Shown piece by piece: positions 53,248-62,086 of a stretch of DNA of 64,000 nt (position 1 is its first letter; each line of letters opens with the position of its first letter). Both the position numbers and the translations under genes were made by a program. This DNA is from CALUVN01 sp944323595 (lineage in GTDB: Bacteria; Cyanobacteriota; Vampirovibrionia; Gastranaerophilales; Gastranaerophilaceae): assembly GCA_963931255.1 (NCBI GenBank), contig OZ006972.1:1178001-1242000 (forward strand). Direction: 5' to 3'. Under the pieces are notes generated by a model that had not been told where the DNA came from, did not search any database, and saw nothing but the letters and a program-made list of their open reading frames with translations.

Positions 53248-54074
53248 TATTTACCCCTCGCCTTTTCTCCAACCAGTGTCGCATTATAGTTGTACTGGTA
53301 AAGGTTAAGGTTATCCACTACTTTTTTGCCTGCAAGACGCTGAAGTTCCAGATGGTATTTTTTCGCGGTTTGCATATAATAAAATTCTTCTATCTGCATT
53401 TCGTCATACAGTGATGAAGATATTGTAATTTCCAGCAGGTCATCTTCTGCTATGGCTTTTGAGTAATTTTTATTGTACAGAAGCAGTTTTGCACGCGTTT
53501 CTTTTAATTGTGTCAGGGTGCTTTTGTAGTTATAATAGGCATTAATAATTTTATCCTGAAGTTCTTCTACAAGTCCTGCAAGTTCAATCATTTCTGTATC
53601 AGTCAGAGGAATTTCCTGCGGTACATTTTTTCTGTTAATCAAGCTTTGTGCCAGACGACCAGCTGCAAAAGCGGATGACTGTACAAGATAATCAGAGCCT
53701 ACCATATACGGCACAAAAGAGGCGCCTGCTGCAACTGCTGAAAGTGTTTTTGCCATAAGTGACGAATGAATTCTTCTTTCACTTTCAGGCGTTGCAAGCT
53801 TTTTCAGTGCAAATTCTATAACCTTATTGTTAGCAACGGTGCCGTTCCAGAGATTTTCTATGTCTTCAATATCTTTTTCTTTTTGCATGCGGATAAGTTC
53901 GTCCACAATTGCTTTGTCATTAACGAGCAGCGATTCTTTCTGGCGTAGTTCAGGTTTTTTCAGCTCAATTTGTTCTGCCTGAACGTTTTCCAGCTTAACT
54001 TCTTCCGCTGCCATTAAGGACGCGGTATTTAACATACTCCCCAATATGATTAAACATACTACAAGCTTTCTCAT
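53247..54074 (-). CDS. Exported helical protein, paralogue of the downstream gene
   Basis: The start is ATG 54074, giving a normal signal peptide (MRKLVVCLIILGSMLNTASLMA-AE); an in-frame upstream start would add a second hydrophobic stretch. The 275-aa protein shares with its neighbour the NLWNGTVANNKVIEFALKKLATP block, a central hydrophobic segment (SAVAAGASFVPYMVG), and TDTEMIELAGLVEELQDKIINAYYNY. The long coils recall periplasmic parts of efflux or assembly systems, but no family is recognised. It is translationally coupled to the next gene. Confidence 0.7.
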   Translation of the reverse strand: MRKLVVCLIILGSMLNTASLMAAEEVKLENVQAEQIELKKPELRQKESLLVNDKAIVDELIRMQKEKDIEDIENLWNGTVANNKVIEFALKKLATPESERRIHSSLMAKTLSAVAAGASFVPYMVGSDYLVQSSAFAAGRLAQSLINRKNVPQEIPLTDTEMIELAGLVEELQDKIINAYYNYKSTLTQLKETRAKLLLYNKNYSKAIAEDDLLEITISSSLYDEMQIEEFYYMQTAKKYHLELQRLAGKKVVDNLNLYQYNYNATLVGEKARGK

Positions 54075-54190
54075 ACTAAATTTATAGCACAAGCATAATA
54101 ATAAATCCAATGATTGACAAAGTTATACATCCTTGGATTGTTCAGGCTGTATCCAAAAAAAAGTAGAATTTATATAGAAGAGGTAGAGCT

Positions 54191-54958
54191 TTGGTTACGG
54201 AAAATATCAACTTAAAATCATTGAACGGCGCGGCCGGCAGCACTCCTTTGTGCAAATCCAGAGCGTTGTGCCTGCTTGCTGATGCCCTCAGAAAAAGCTG
54301 CTCTTACAAAGAAGCCGTTACAAAATATTTGAATGCCATGCTTATAGACAGAAATAATGCGGATTCATATTTTGGGCTCGGCGTTTGTTATAAGAATTTA
54401 AAAATGTATCCTAAAGCTGTTAAATACCTTGAAAAAGCAACCGAACTCCGTGAAGATTTTTATCAGGCATATTTTGAACTCGGGCTCTGCCATCTGGCGG
54501 AGGGGATTTCGTGCGGCGCTATAAAGAATTTTGTCCGCGCGGTTCAGATTAATCCTGATAATCCCGAAGCTATTCTGCATCTCGGGATTGCACATGAATC
54601 CTGCGAAGAATACGAACTTGCTTTAATGATTTATCAAAAATTAATTGAAAATTCGCCGAGATATATCAAAGGTTACGAAAACAAAGCAGCTCTGCTGATT
54701 AAATTAAACCGCTATAAAGAAGCCTCTGTTTTGCTTCATCAAATATTAAAAATCAACCCCGATTATTACCGTGCTTATATGAGCATAGGAATTTGTTTTG
54801 ACAAATTGGGAAAACGTGCCGATGCACAGCGCTATTACAGAAAATTTCTCTTAAGAAAACCTAATTCGCATCAGGCACAGTTTGTCAAAACAAGGCTGGA
54901 ACGGTTAAAGAATATTAAAACCCGTAACATGCCGTTTTCTGTTGTAAGTCAAACATAA
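54191..54958 (+). CDS. TPR-repeat protein
   Basis: The likely start is TTG 54191, with GAGGT about 8 bases upstream, giving 255 aa. At least five tandem TPRs cover residues 25-230, for example ADSYFGLGVCYKNLKMYPKA, FYQAYFELGLCHLAEGISCG, PEAILHLGIAHESCEEYELA and YYRAYMSIGICFDKLGKRAD. No signal peptide is present, so it is probably a cytoplasmic scaffold. Partners are unknown. It is divergent from the exported pair, with about 115 bases between starts. Confidence 0.8.
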   Translation: MVTENINLKSLNGAAGSTPLCKSRALCLLADALRKSCSYKEAVTKYLNAMLIDRNNADSYFGLGVCYKNLKMYPKAVKYLEKATELREDFYQAYFELGLCHLAEGISCGAIKNFVRAVQINPDNPEAILHLGIAHESCEEYELALMIYQKLIENSPRYIKGYENKAALLIKLNRYKEASVLLHQILKINPDYYRAYMSIGICFDKLGKRADAQRYYRKFLLRKPNSHQAQFVKTRLERLKNIKTRNMPFSVVSQT

Positions 54959-55174
54959 TCTTTGTTGTATTCAGCATAATTAAATCTCATTCGTGGTAAT
55001 TTTATTACCATTTATGTCTAATTTTATACTAAAATTCTACTTATTAAGTGTAATTATGAGGCAATATTTAGAGCTGCTGAGAAATTTCAGTAATTATACT
55101 TAAAGTGTAGAAATATGCGTAAAAATTCTATCTGTTACATGGGTAAATGTGAATGTAATATACTGCGCCGCGCA

Positions 55175-55387
55175 TTATTTCTTTTCGCGGATAACGATTT
55201 CATATCCCAGATAGTCTAAAATTTGTTGGACGGTTTCAAATCTGATACGCTTGTTGTTTAATTGTGCAGAGATTGTACTGGACTGTGTTGTATCAATGCC
55301 GGCTTCTTTCAGGCGTGTAACTAGCTTACGCATTGATAAACCTTTTCTCAATAATGCTATTTCTATTTCCATTTTGATATCTAACAT
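55175..55387 (-). CDS. Small HTH regulator-like protein
   Basis: A 70-aa protein resembling an XRE-type HTH: IALLRKGLSMRKLVTRLKEAGIDTTQSSTISAQLNNKRIRFETVQQIL. The first HTH helix and the Q-S-S-T-I-S recognition segment are evident. Its C-terminal DYLGYEIVIREK is typical of small phage or plasmid repressors and antitoxins. A perfect GGTAATTTTATTACC palindrome lies downstream (near 54996), and it diverges from a promoter with two tiny ORFs at 55416-55728. Confidence 0.7.
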   Translation of the reverse strand: MLDIKMEIEIALLRKGLSMRKLVTRLKEAGIDTTQSSTISAQLNNKRIRFETVQQILDYLGYEIVIREKK

Positions 55388-55415
55388 GCCAACAGTTTAA
55401 TTTTTTATTTTTCAG

Positions 55416-55444
55416 TTGACAATAAGATAAACTAATGTTAGATA
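55416..55444 (+). promoter_or_regulatory. Promoter of the tiny ORF pair
   Basis: TTGACA (55416-55421), a 17-base spacer and TAGATA (55439-55444) lie 10 bases before ATG 55455; a TATAAT overlaps just downstream (55446-55451). It lies in the divergent region of the small HTH regulator, so repression by that protein is plausible. Confidence 0.45.
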
Positions 55445-55454
55445 TTATAATATT

Positions 55455-55616
55455 ATGTTTTATAATACAAGACAAATGTTAAGAATAAATAAATATGGCT
55501 GGGTCTGGCATGATGATATAAATATGATTATTCCTCTAACCGATGATGGAGAATGGTTGTATAAATATTTTGTTGCGGGATTCAGGTTCAATGATGAAAA
55601 AAAGTATACGTATTAA
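55455..55616 (+). CDS. 53-aa small protein, unknown
   Basis: An open frame of 53 codons (MFYNTRQMLRINKYGWVWHD..., ending EKKYTY). It is rich in Trp, Tyr and Phe and looks protein-like: GEWLYKYFVAGFRFNDEKK could form a small beta structure. There is no clear Shine-Dalgarno, and the transcript from the promoter above would have a very short leader. It overlaps the next basic ORF by 26 bases in another frame. With the divergent HTH gene it could be a small regulated module. Coding status is uncertain. Confidence 0.35.
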   Translation: MFYNTRQMLRINKYGWVWHDDINMIIPLTDDGEWLYKYFVAGFRFNDEKKYTY

Positions 55617-55728
55617 GCGGAAAATTATTAAAAATTTACGCGTACAAAGTGCATTTTTTAATTGTCTGCATAAAAGATACATTAAACCAAAATACCGGCG
55701 GTTAATGCGTAAATATAGATTTCAATAG
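55591..55728 (+). CDS. 45-aa very basic small protein, uncertain
   Basis: An open frame from ATG 55591 (MMKKSIRIKRKIIKNLRVQS..., ending RKYRFQ) in which roughly 40% of residues are Lys or Arg. The highly basic, short composition resembles nucleic-acid-binding small proteins, but AT-rich sequence easily yields Lys-rich frames. It overlaps the 53-aa ORF in a shifted frame. An extension of the same frame upstream starts at 55543. Confidence 0.25.
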   Translation: MMKKSIRIKRKIIKNLRVQSAFFNCLHKRYIKPKYRRLMRKYRFQ

Positions 55729-55750
55729 GGTTAGAAAAATTTTTGATACT

Positions 55751-56338
55751 TTAGACTTCAAGAGTGACAGCGCCTTGACGGAAGATTTTTATATCATCAT
55801 CAAACACTCCGGCAACTGTAGATTCAAGCCCTTTGCAGGTGCAGCCGTAATCTTCTATAATCAAATCAGCGAGTCCTGACATATTTTCCAGAGCCTGTTG
55901 ATAAGTTTTTGCGGACGGCTGGTGGGAGAGGTTTGCACTTGTGGTTGCAAGAACATGACCCGGGGCAATTTCGCAAATTTCTTTGAAAACTTCATTGTCA
56001 GGTACTCTAATGCCTACAGTGTCTAAACCTGATGTCATATAATCCGGTGTCATTTCCGGATTTTTTTTGACGACGAGGGTCAGTGCACCGGGGAAATATT
56101 TTTTAACAAGCTGCTGCCCCTTTTTAGGAATAATTTTCACGTAAGCCAGCAGGTGATAAATATCATCAGACATTAAAATAAGCGGTTTTTGAGCTTCGCG
56201 TTTTTTAATTTCATATATTTTTTTTACGCCTTTTTCGGATGACGGCAGGCAGCCTAATCCCCATACAGTATCTGTTACGTAAGCAATTACACCGTCATTT
56301 TCAAGTACTTTTTTTATCTCGTCAGCATTCTTAATCAT
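55751..56338 (-). CDS. tsaC: L-threonylcarbamoyladenylate synthase (TsaC/Sua5/YwlC family)
   Basis: TsaC makes threonylcarbamoyl-AMP from threonine, bicarbonate and ATP, for t6A37 tRNA modification. The 195-aa protein has AYVTDTVWGLGCLPSS (ATP/substrate loop), KKREAQKPLILM (KRxxxKPL motif), YFPGALTLVVKK, GLDTVGIRVPDN, ATTSANLSHQPS (SAN-x-S motif) and STVAGVFDDDIKIFRQGAV. There is no Sua5 C-terminal domain, so it is the short TsaC/YwlC type. Confidence 0.93.
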   Translation of the reverse strand: MIKNADEIKKVLENDGVIAYVTDTVWGLGCLPSSEKGVKKIYEIKKREAQKPLILMSDDIYHLLAYVKIIPKKGQQLVKKYFPGALTLVVKKNPEMTPDYMTSGLDTVGIRVPDNEVFKEICEIAPGHVLATTSANLSHQPSAKTYQQALENMSGLADLIIEDYGCTCKGLESTVAGVFDDDIKIFRQGAVTLEV

Positions 56339-56459
56339 TTTTATTTCTCCGTAAAATGATTATAACATTAAAACAATTCGTAACTACTATACATTGAATT
56401 TGGTTAAGGTTCCTGTGAAAATTTTGCTAAGACAAATGAGGAAATAATTTTTATTCACA

Positions 56460-56630
56460 TTATGTATATATTATAAGAGCAATAATAATAGGCAATAGAT
56501 TGATAAATAACGTAGTTATACTTATGATTAAATCTTTTTTCAATAATTCGGCTTTCTTTTTTAATTTTGCAAATAATACAAAAGAATAGATAATTGCAAC
56601 AGTAAATACTATAGGTATCAATAAAAGCAT
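56460..56630 (-). CDS. 56-aa two-TM small membrane protein
   Basis: In the ~350-base gap between murJ and tsaC the minus strand has a 56-codon frame from ATG 56630 to TAA 56462-56460. It consists of a hydrophobic helix (MLLLIPIVFTVAIIYSFVLF), a basic loop (KLKKKAELLKKD) and a second helix (TTLFINLLPIIIALIIYT). This helix-charged loop-helix pattern is typical of genuine small membrane proteins. The frame is open for 11 further codons upstream. No strong ribosome-binding site is seen. The rest of the gap has no recognisable feature. Confidence 0.45.
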   Translation of the reverse strand: MLLLIPIVFTVAIIYSFVLFAKLKKKAELLKKDLIISITTLFINLLPIIIALIIYT

Positions 56631-56686
56631 TACCCGATGGTCTACTGGTAAAATGGCTAAAAGTTTTTATAACTGTTCTAGGATTT

Positions 56687-58282
56687 CTATCGGGAAAATC
56701 TGCTTAGTAACCGGTTGTATAATTCTTTTGCATAATCCATTTTTAAAGCAAGATTAAGCATTGTATATACACTTATACAGATTGCTCCCACAATTCCGAT
56801 TTTGAGGATTTGATATACAAATTTAGGCATTTCCGGTGTAAATTTATCCATTAATAATGCGGCGCCTGCACACACTATAAGAGTTACAAATCCGGCTGCC
56901 AGCATTTTGAATAAATTACGGAAAAGCTCGCCGTAATTTAATTGTATTTTTTTGTTTATTAATACCCCGAGAACTACTGCATTAAATAAAGTTACAAAAG
57001 ATGTTGACAGTGTAATGCCGCCTATACTCATGCCGAGAATGTTTATGAAGAGTATGTTTAAAAATACTTTTAAAATTATTGATGTAAATGCTACCATAAA
57101 CGGAGTTTTGGAATCGTTAAATGAATAATATACTCTTGTGATAGAATCTCTGAAAACATAAGGAAGTATTGATACAGAAAGAAACCACAGCGCTTCTGTT
57201 ACCATAAACGTTGCTCTGCTGTCGAAAGCTCCGCGTTCAAAGACCAGTCCTATTCCGTCTATTCCGAGTACAATTATTCCTATTATAATCGGGATGGCTC
57301 CGAAAAATAACACCCCGACACCTTTGTTAAAATAATTTTTAATCCCCTCGTAATCTTTTTCCATTACCAGTCTGGAAAATATAGGAAACAACGGTACAAG
57401 AAATGCTGTAACAAGAATTCCTACAGGAAACTGAAACACTCTGTTTGCATAGCCTATTGCTGTCCACGCGCCCTCTCTTAATGCAGAGGCAAAGAACATA
57501 TCAACGTATATATGAATTTGTCCGACTGTGGAACTTAAAATTGCGGGGAATAAAAGTTCGCAAATACTTTTGAAGTTCGGGTTATTAACAACATCAATGT
57601 TGGGTTTTAAGCGGTAACCAAGCTGTCTGATTTTCGGAAACTGAACTACCCACTGTAAAATTGCACCGATTGTTGTTGCCAGTGCAAGTGTTGTTCCTGC
57701 GTGGTCGTTTTTGCCGGATGTCATTACCATTGCAATAATTACAACGGACATTATTATCGGAGAAACATTCGGCAGCATAAAGTATCTGTAGGTTACCAGA
57801 AGTCCGTAATATATCCCGACAATTCCGCCGATTATAAGAACAGGCGACATTATTTTTAAATGTTCCGCAGCCAGACGAATTAATTCAGGCTCGCCGCCTG
57901 ATGCAATTATTCCCATTATTTGCGGCGCAAAGAAATAGCATAACACCGCCAGCACCGTAAAAAATATTATAGTTGTCGTCATAAAAGTGCTGTAAAGTTT
58001 ATTCAACTCTTCTGTCGGTTTATCTTTTAATGACGGAATTAATTTTGAAAAAATTGCAACCGTTGCACTGTGGAAAGGCCCGCCGACACCGCCGAGCAGG
58101 ATTATTGACAGCGCCGGAATCTGGTAAGCATAAAAGTATGCATCCGAAACAAGCGATGTGCCGTAATAATTAGCTATTACTACATCTCTTACAAATCCGA
58201 TGAGCTTTGAAAATATAGTAATAATTGCAATCAGCCATGCGGCTTTTAATACTCCGGAAGCTTTATCGTCAGCTGTCATCAC
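56687..58282 (-). CDS. murJ: Lipid II flippase MurJ
   Basis: This 531-aa MATE-like/MOP family protein has about 14 TM helices. It begins with AIITIFSKLIGFVRDVVIANYYG (family S-K-x-x-G-F-x-R-D), then AYFYAYQIPALSIILLGGVGGPFHSA, and later INIYVD-like membrane blocks with FASALREGAWTAIGYANRVFQFPVGIL. MurJ flips lipid II across the cytoplasmic membrane for peptidoglycan synthesis. Its start overlaps the spoIID-like gene by 14 bases, linking two cell-wall genes in one transcript with cysS. Confidence 0.93.
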   Translation of the reverse strand: MMTADDKASGVLKAAWLIAIITIFSKLIGFVRDVVIANYYGTSLVSDAYFYAYQIPALSIILLGGVGGPFHSATVAIFSKLIPSLKDKPTEELNKLYSTFMTTTIIFFTVLAVLCYFFAPQIMGIIASGGEPELIRLAAEHLKIMSPVLIIGGIVGIYYGLLVTYRYFMLPNVSPIIMSVVIIAMVMTSGKNDHAGTTLALATTIGAILQWVVQFPKIRQLGYRLKPNIDVVNNPNFKSICELLFPAILSSTVGQIHIYVDMFFASALREGAWTAIGYANRVFQFPVGILVTAFLVPLFPIFSRLVMEKDYEGIKNYFNKGVGVLFFGAIPIIIGIIVLGIDGIGLVFERGAFDSRATFMVTEALWFLSVSILPYVFRDSITRVYYSFNDSKTPFMVAFTSIILKVFLNILFINILGMSIGGITLSTSFVTLFNAVVLGVLINKKIQLNYGELFRNLFKMLAAGFVTLIVCAGAALLMDKFTPEMPKFVYQILKIGIVGAICISVYTMLNLALKMDYAKELYNRLLSRFSR

Positions 58283-59996
58283 GTTCCTCCGCTTCTACAA
58301 AAATCCTCAGGGCTTTATTATCCCCCTCAGTTACAGGATAATAGAAAGTTATGGAGTTGCGCCCGAATTTTACAAATCTTGATATATCTATACGGTTTAC
58401 TCTTTTAGCCGGCAAAACACTCTTTTCCAGCTGGAAAGTCTTTTCTTTTCCGTTTATAATTACAGGAAGTTCAGAAAGCTGGTATTTGTTATCAACAATC
58501 AATGCTGCTTTCTTTTTATTTAAATAAAAATTCTGTGTGACGTTTTTATTTTCTGCAGAGAGAATAAACGGTTTTGTTGCAAGAGTTATACCGGAATAAT
58601 AATGTTTGAGGATTTTATCGTAGCTCTGGTGCATTTCAGAACCCATAAAACCTGCGCCATACTGGCTCATCCCGACTCCGTGTCCGTAACCTCCGCCGTA
58701 GGCCGTGATTGTGAGAAGATTTCCGTTTTCGTCCCATTGATGTTCAAACACAACATTTGCACTAGGAAGCGCTTTGCCCTGATTTACAAGAAGCCGTCTT
58801 ATGACAAGTTCTTTCCAGATTTTATAAGTTTTGTCTTTTGTCACAATTTCCATTTCTATAATTTTTCCGGAATCACCGCGTCTTATAACTTTTAGTTCAA
58901 CAATATCTCCGAGAGTTTCTCCTCTGGCAAAATGCGGATGTACAAAACCTGTTGCAGACTGTTCTGCAAGTGTACGGGCGAGAGTCTTTTGCAAATCCTC
59001 CTTAGTCCAGTTTCTTGTCCAGCGAAAGTACGGTGAACGAACGTCAAAGGAATCCGGTCTTGATTTGTAGTAGGCGGCTGCGGCTTCTTCCGTATTCAAA
59101 GGTGTTTGGCTCAGAATATCAGGTTTTGCATGCAAATAAGGTTTGTCCTCTGAGGGAAAAGACTTTGTTTTCGGATCCGAAGAGACATAGGCAAAACTTT
59201 CTGTGTAACCGCCTGCGGTTGAAGAATACTGTGCCAGTATGATGTTCCAATCGTATATTGCAACAATTCCCTCGGTTTCTTCTACAGCTTTATTGCCGAG
59301 TTGTTTTTCTGAATTTGCACCGAAATAAACCTGACTTGCCACACTGTCAACAACGTCAAAAGCATCATAAGCTTTTGTTCTCGGTGAAAGTACATAGTTT
59401 CTTGCCGCAACACTCTGGGCTTTCAGTGCTTCCAGCCCAAATCGGACGGGCATTTCGTTCGGAACAACGCCTTTCAGGTATTCTTCGACTTCTATAACAT
59501 TTACTATATGGAAAGTATTTTGCTTGTATTTTACAATTTCAAAGGCGCCGTGGTAGAGGGCATTACTACCTGCGCGTCTGAGCCCGCGTACTCCCAGAAG
59601 ACCGTCATCACAGGTTATTGTATAAGGGCCGGAAGATTCTTCCAGCACTGTGCCGTCATCTTTGAAAAGGGTAATCATTCCGGATTCGGTTTTGATATTC
59701 AGATTTTGATTTGCCGGAATTGCGCCTATCAAAATACCGTTTTCATAAATTTTTATTTCGGAAGTCCCGTAGATTGTGGTTTTGTCGTAATCGTATCTTG
59801 AAAAAGAATTATCGCCTATCCCGACTCTTATTATTTCTGATTCCGGAGCTTTTCTTATTTCGGAATAACCTCCGCTGTATGCTGCCTGCATCGTGTTTTC
59901 TGGAATTTGCGGCATGCTCCTTGCCGGTATAGAACTACCTAAAATTAATGCTATACATGAAATTATAAAACAGGATTTTGCTACTTGACTTCCCAA
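58269..59996 (-). CDS. SpoIID/LytB-domain exported protein
   Basis: The likely start is TTG 59996, with AAGGAAGG 6 bases upstream, giving 575 aa with a signal peptide (KSCFIISCIALILGSS). The SpoIID domain is unmistakable: VEEYLKGVVPNEMP, LEALKAQSVAARNYVL, ASQVYFGANSEKQLGNKAVEET, AQYSSTAGGYTESF and the late GHGVGMSQYGAGFM. SpoIID-type proteins are peptidoglycan lytic transglycosylases acting on denuded glycans; in non-sporulating bacteria they act in wall remodelling. It is coupled to murJ downstream and overlaps cysS upstream by 16 bases. Confidence 0.9.
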   Translation of the reverse strand: MGSQVAKSCFIISCIALILGSSIPARSMPQIPENTMQAAYSGGYSEIRKAPESEIIRVGIGDNSFSRYDYDKTTIYGTSEIKIYENGILIGAIPANQNLNIKTESGMITLFKDDGTVLEESSGPYTITCDDGLLGVRGLRRAGSNALYHGAFEIVKYKQNTFHIVNVIEVEEYLKGVVPNEMPVRFGLEALKAQSVAARNYVLSPRTKAYDAFDVVDSVASQVYFGANSEKQLGNKAVEETEGIVAIYDWNIILAQYSSTAGGYTESFAYVSSDPKTKSFPSEDKPYLHAKPDILSQTPLNTEEAAAAYYKSRPDSFDVRSPYFRWTRNWTKEDLQKTLARTLAEQSATGFVHPHFARGETLGDIVELKVIRRGDSGKIIEMEIVTKDKTYKIWKELVIRRLLVNQGKALPSANVVFEHQWDENGNLLTITAYGGGYGHGVGMSQYGAGFMGSEMHQSYDKILKHYYSGITLATKPFILSAENKNVTQNFYLNKKKAALIVDNKYQLSELPVIINGKEKTFQLEKSVLPAKRVNRIDISRFVKFGRNSITFYYPVTEGDNKALRIFVEAEERDDS

Positions 59997-61357
59997 GTTG
60001 TGCCTTCCTTTGAATCTTTCAGAATAATTCCTTTTTCATCAAGCGCAATTCTGATTTTGTCAGCGATATCCCAGTTTTTTTCTTCTCTTGCTTTTTTTCT
60101 GTATGCAATAAGTTCTTCCATACCGGCAAAATTTTCGCCGAGTTTTTCGGAAACATATTTTACTGCATCCTGCAGTTCTTCATCAGATAATGTAGCTTTT
60201 TCAAAGCTGAAGCCTAAAACATTTGCCAGTTTAAACAAGATAGTAAAAGCGTTTTTGTCGTCTTTATTCGCTTTATTGGCAAGTTCAAACAGAACGGCAA
60301 GCGCTTTTGAGGTATTTAAGTCGTCATCCATTGCCTCAATAAATTCTTTATATTCATCAGATTTTGTAATATCAAGTGAATCGTCAACAGGCGTGCGTTT
60401 TGCATTAAGAAGCCTTTTAACTCCGGCAGCGGCTGATGACAGTGCTTCGTCGGAAAATTCAACAGGCATTCTGTAGTGATTTGTCAAAATGAAAAATCTG
60501 ATAGTATTAGCATCATATTTTTTCAGCAAGTCATCTATAGTTAAGAAATTGCCGAGAGATTTTGACATTTTTTCTTTGTTAATTGTGACAAATCCATTGT
60601 GCAGCCAGTAGTTAACAAACTTGCAGCCATTTGCGCATTCGGATTGAGCGATTTCATTTTCGTGGTGCGGGAAGATTAAATCTGCACCGCCTGCGTGAAT
60701 ATCAATAGTTTTGCCCAGATATTTCCGGCTCATAGCAGAGCATTCAATATGCCAGCCCGGACGTCCTTTTCCCCATGGGGAATTGTATCCGAATTTTTCA
60801 TCTTTTTTCCATAATGCAAAGTCAAGGGGGTCTTCTTTATGCTCTCCGACTTCAATTCTTGCTCCGCTTTCAAGCTGGTCTATAGGCTGTTTTGAAAGAT
60901 AGCCGTAGTTAGGAAATTTTTTTACTCTGAAATATACATCGCCGTCGGCTTCATAAGCGTAACCGTTTTTAATCAAGTCTTTGACTATGGCAATCATTTC
61001 TCCTATTGTTTTTGTTGCAAAAGGTTCAATGTCCGGTTTAAGTGTATTCAAAGCTTTCATGCTTTCAGAGAATGCCTTATACCAGTATGTAGAAACTTCT
61101 TCGGGGCTTTTGTTTTCGTTTACTGCTTTTTTTAATATTTTGTCATCCACGTCCGTGACATTACGGCAATAAGTAACGTCATAGCCGCGGAATTTTAGAT
61201 ATCTGTACAAAACATCCCACGTAATATAACATCTTGCATGTCCAAGGTGTGCGTAGTCATAAACTGTCGGTCCGCAGACATACATTTTTACTTTATTATC
61301 TTCAATCGGTTTAAATTCTTCTGTTTGATTTGTGTAGGAATTGTGTAATTTCATCAT
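59981..61357 (-). CDS. cysS: Cysteinyl-tRNA synthetase
   Basis: A class Ia synthetase of about 458 aa. The start at ATG 61357 is preferred over 61366 because GAGGG then has normal 9-base spacing. Motifs: YVCGPTVYDYAHLGHARCY (zinc Cys and HIGH), RNVTDVDDKI, GRPGWHIECSAMS and FPHHENEIAQSE (zinc ligands), and KEKMSKSLGN. The C-terminal DALR-like anticodon region follows. It lies upstream of spoIID and murJ and overlaps the former. Confidence 0.95.
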   Translation of the reverse strand: MMKLHNSYTNQTEEFKPIEDNKVKMYVCGPTVYDYAHLGHARCYITWDVLYRYLKFRGYDVTYCRNVTDVDDKILKKAVNENKSPEEVSTYWYKAFSESMKALNTLKPDIEPFATKTIGEMIAIVKDLIKNGYAYEADGDVYFRVKKFPNYGYLSKQPIDQLESGARIEVGEHKEDPLDFALWKKDEKFGYNSPWGKGRPGWHIECSAMSRKYLGKTIDIHAGGADLIFPHHENEIAQSECANGCKFVNYWLHNGFVTINKEKMSKSLGNFLTIDDLLKKYDANTIRFFILTNHYRMPVEFSDEALSSAAAGVKRLLNAKRTPVDDSLDITKSDEYKEFIEAMDDDLNTSKALAVLFELANKANKDDKNAFTILFKLANVLGFSFEKATLSDEELQDAVKYVSEKLGENFAGMEELIAYRKKAREEKNWDIADKIRIALDEKGIILKDSKEGTTWEVK

Positions 61358-61531
61358 AATCGGCATCCCTCTTTTTCCTCATTTTACTACAAACATGTCA
61401 GATTATGATATTAAATACCGGTATTAAAATTTGTAACAATATAAAATTTTAATGCAATTTTTTATATCAGAAATATTTATAAAATATATACGTAATGTTG
61501 AGGTATACATAACCAAAAAGGAGAAGAAATT

Positions 61532-62011
61532 ATGCCAGAAAACAAGATTGAACGTAATTTACCGGGATTTTACGCTCGTGATGAGCATTTGGTAAAGGTA
61601 CAGGTTACTGACACCGAAAATCCTAAAAACATTAAGGTATTTTATGTTCCAAAAGGTACAACATTCAAGGGCAATACTGTAGAAGCCAAATTTGATGTTG
61701 ACACAGAGATTAAGATGGCAAAATACCAGATGGCGGCAATGGAAGCTGCGGCAGAGGGCGATCGTTTCGGCGGTTCCGAAAGCAGGATTATTGATTTATA
61801 TGACTCTACAGGGGCTGCATACGGCTTTGATGTCACAGAAAAGCTGATGGAATACGGTTCAAATTATAAAGTATCGCGCAATCCGAACTATGACGGCAAA
61901 GGCTTTGTGGCAGATGCAACGGAATACGGATTATTCTTTGCGCAGTTTGAAGATAAAAACGGAAACACCGGCAGTTTTGAACTTCAATTACCTAAAGATT
62001 CCAGAAAATAA
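61532..62011 (+). CDS. Protein of unknown function (159 aa)
   Basis: AAAAGGAGAAG precedes ATG 61532, one of the best ribosome-binding sites in the window, and a strong terminator follows, so it is probably well expressed and monocistronic. No signal peptide or TM segment is present. The sequence looks like a soluble alpha/beta protein: VPKGTTFKGNTVEAKFDVDTE, a helical AKYQMAAMEAAAEGD segment with an RFGGSES loop, then YDSTGAAYGFDVTEKLMEYG and a strand-rich end (GLFFAQFEDKNGN). No family recognised. Confidence 0.75.
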   Translation: MPENKIERNLPGFYARDEHLVKVQVTDTENPKNIKVFYVPKGTTFKGNTVEAKFDVDTEIKMAKYQMAAMEAAAEGDRFGGSESRIIDLYDSTGAAYGFDVTEKLMEYGSNYKVSRNPNYDGKGFVADATEYGLFFAQFEDKNGNTGSFELQLPKDSRK

Positions 62012-62026
62012 AAAATAATGATAGTT

Positions 62027-62057
62027 AAAAGGCTCTGCTGTAACAGCAGAGCCTTTT
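62027..62057. terminator. Bidirectional terminator
   Basis: A perfect 14-bp stem (AAAAGGCTCTGCTG with CAGCAGAGCCTTTT) has a TAA loop. A-rich and T-rich edges let it serve both the 159-aa gene and the converging nusB gene. Confidence 0.9.
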
Positions 62058-62086
62058 AATTTCCTGTGCATTATAATAATATGCGA

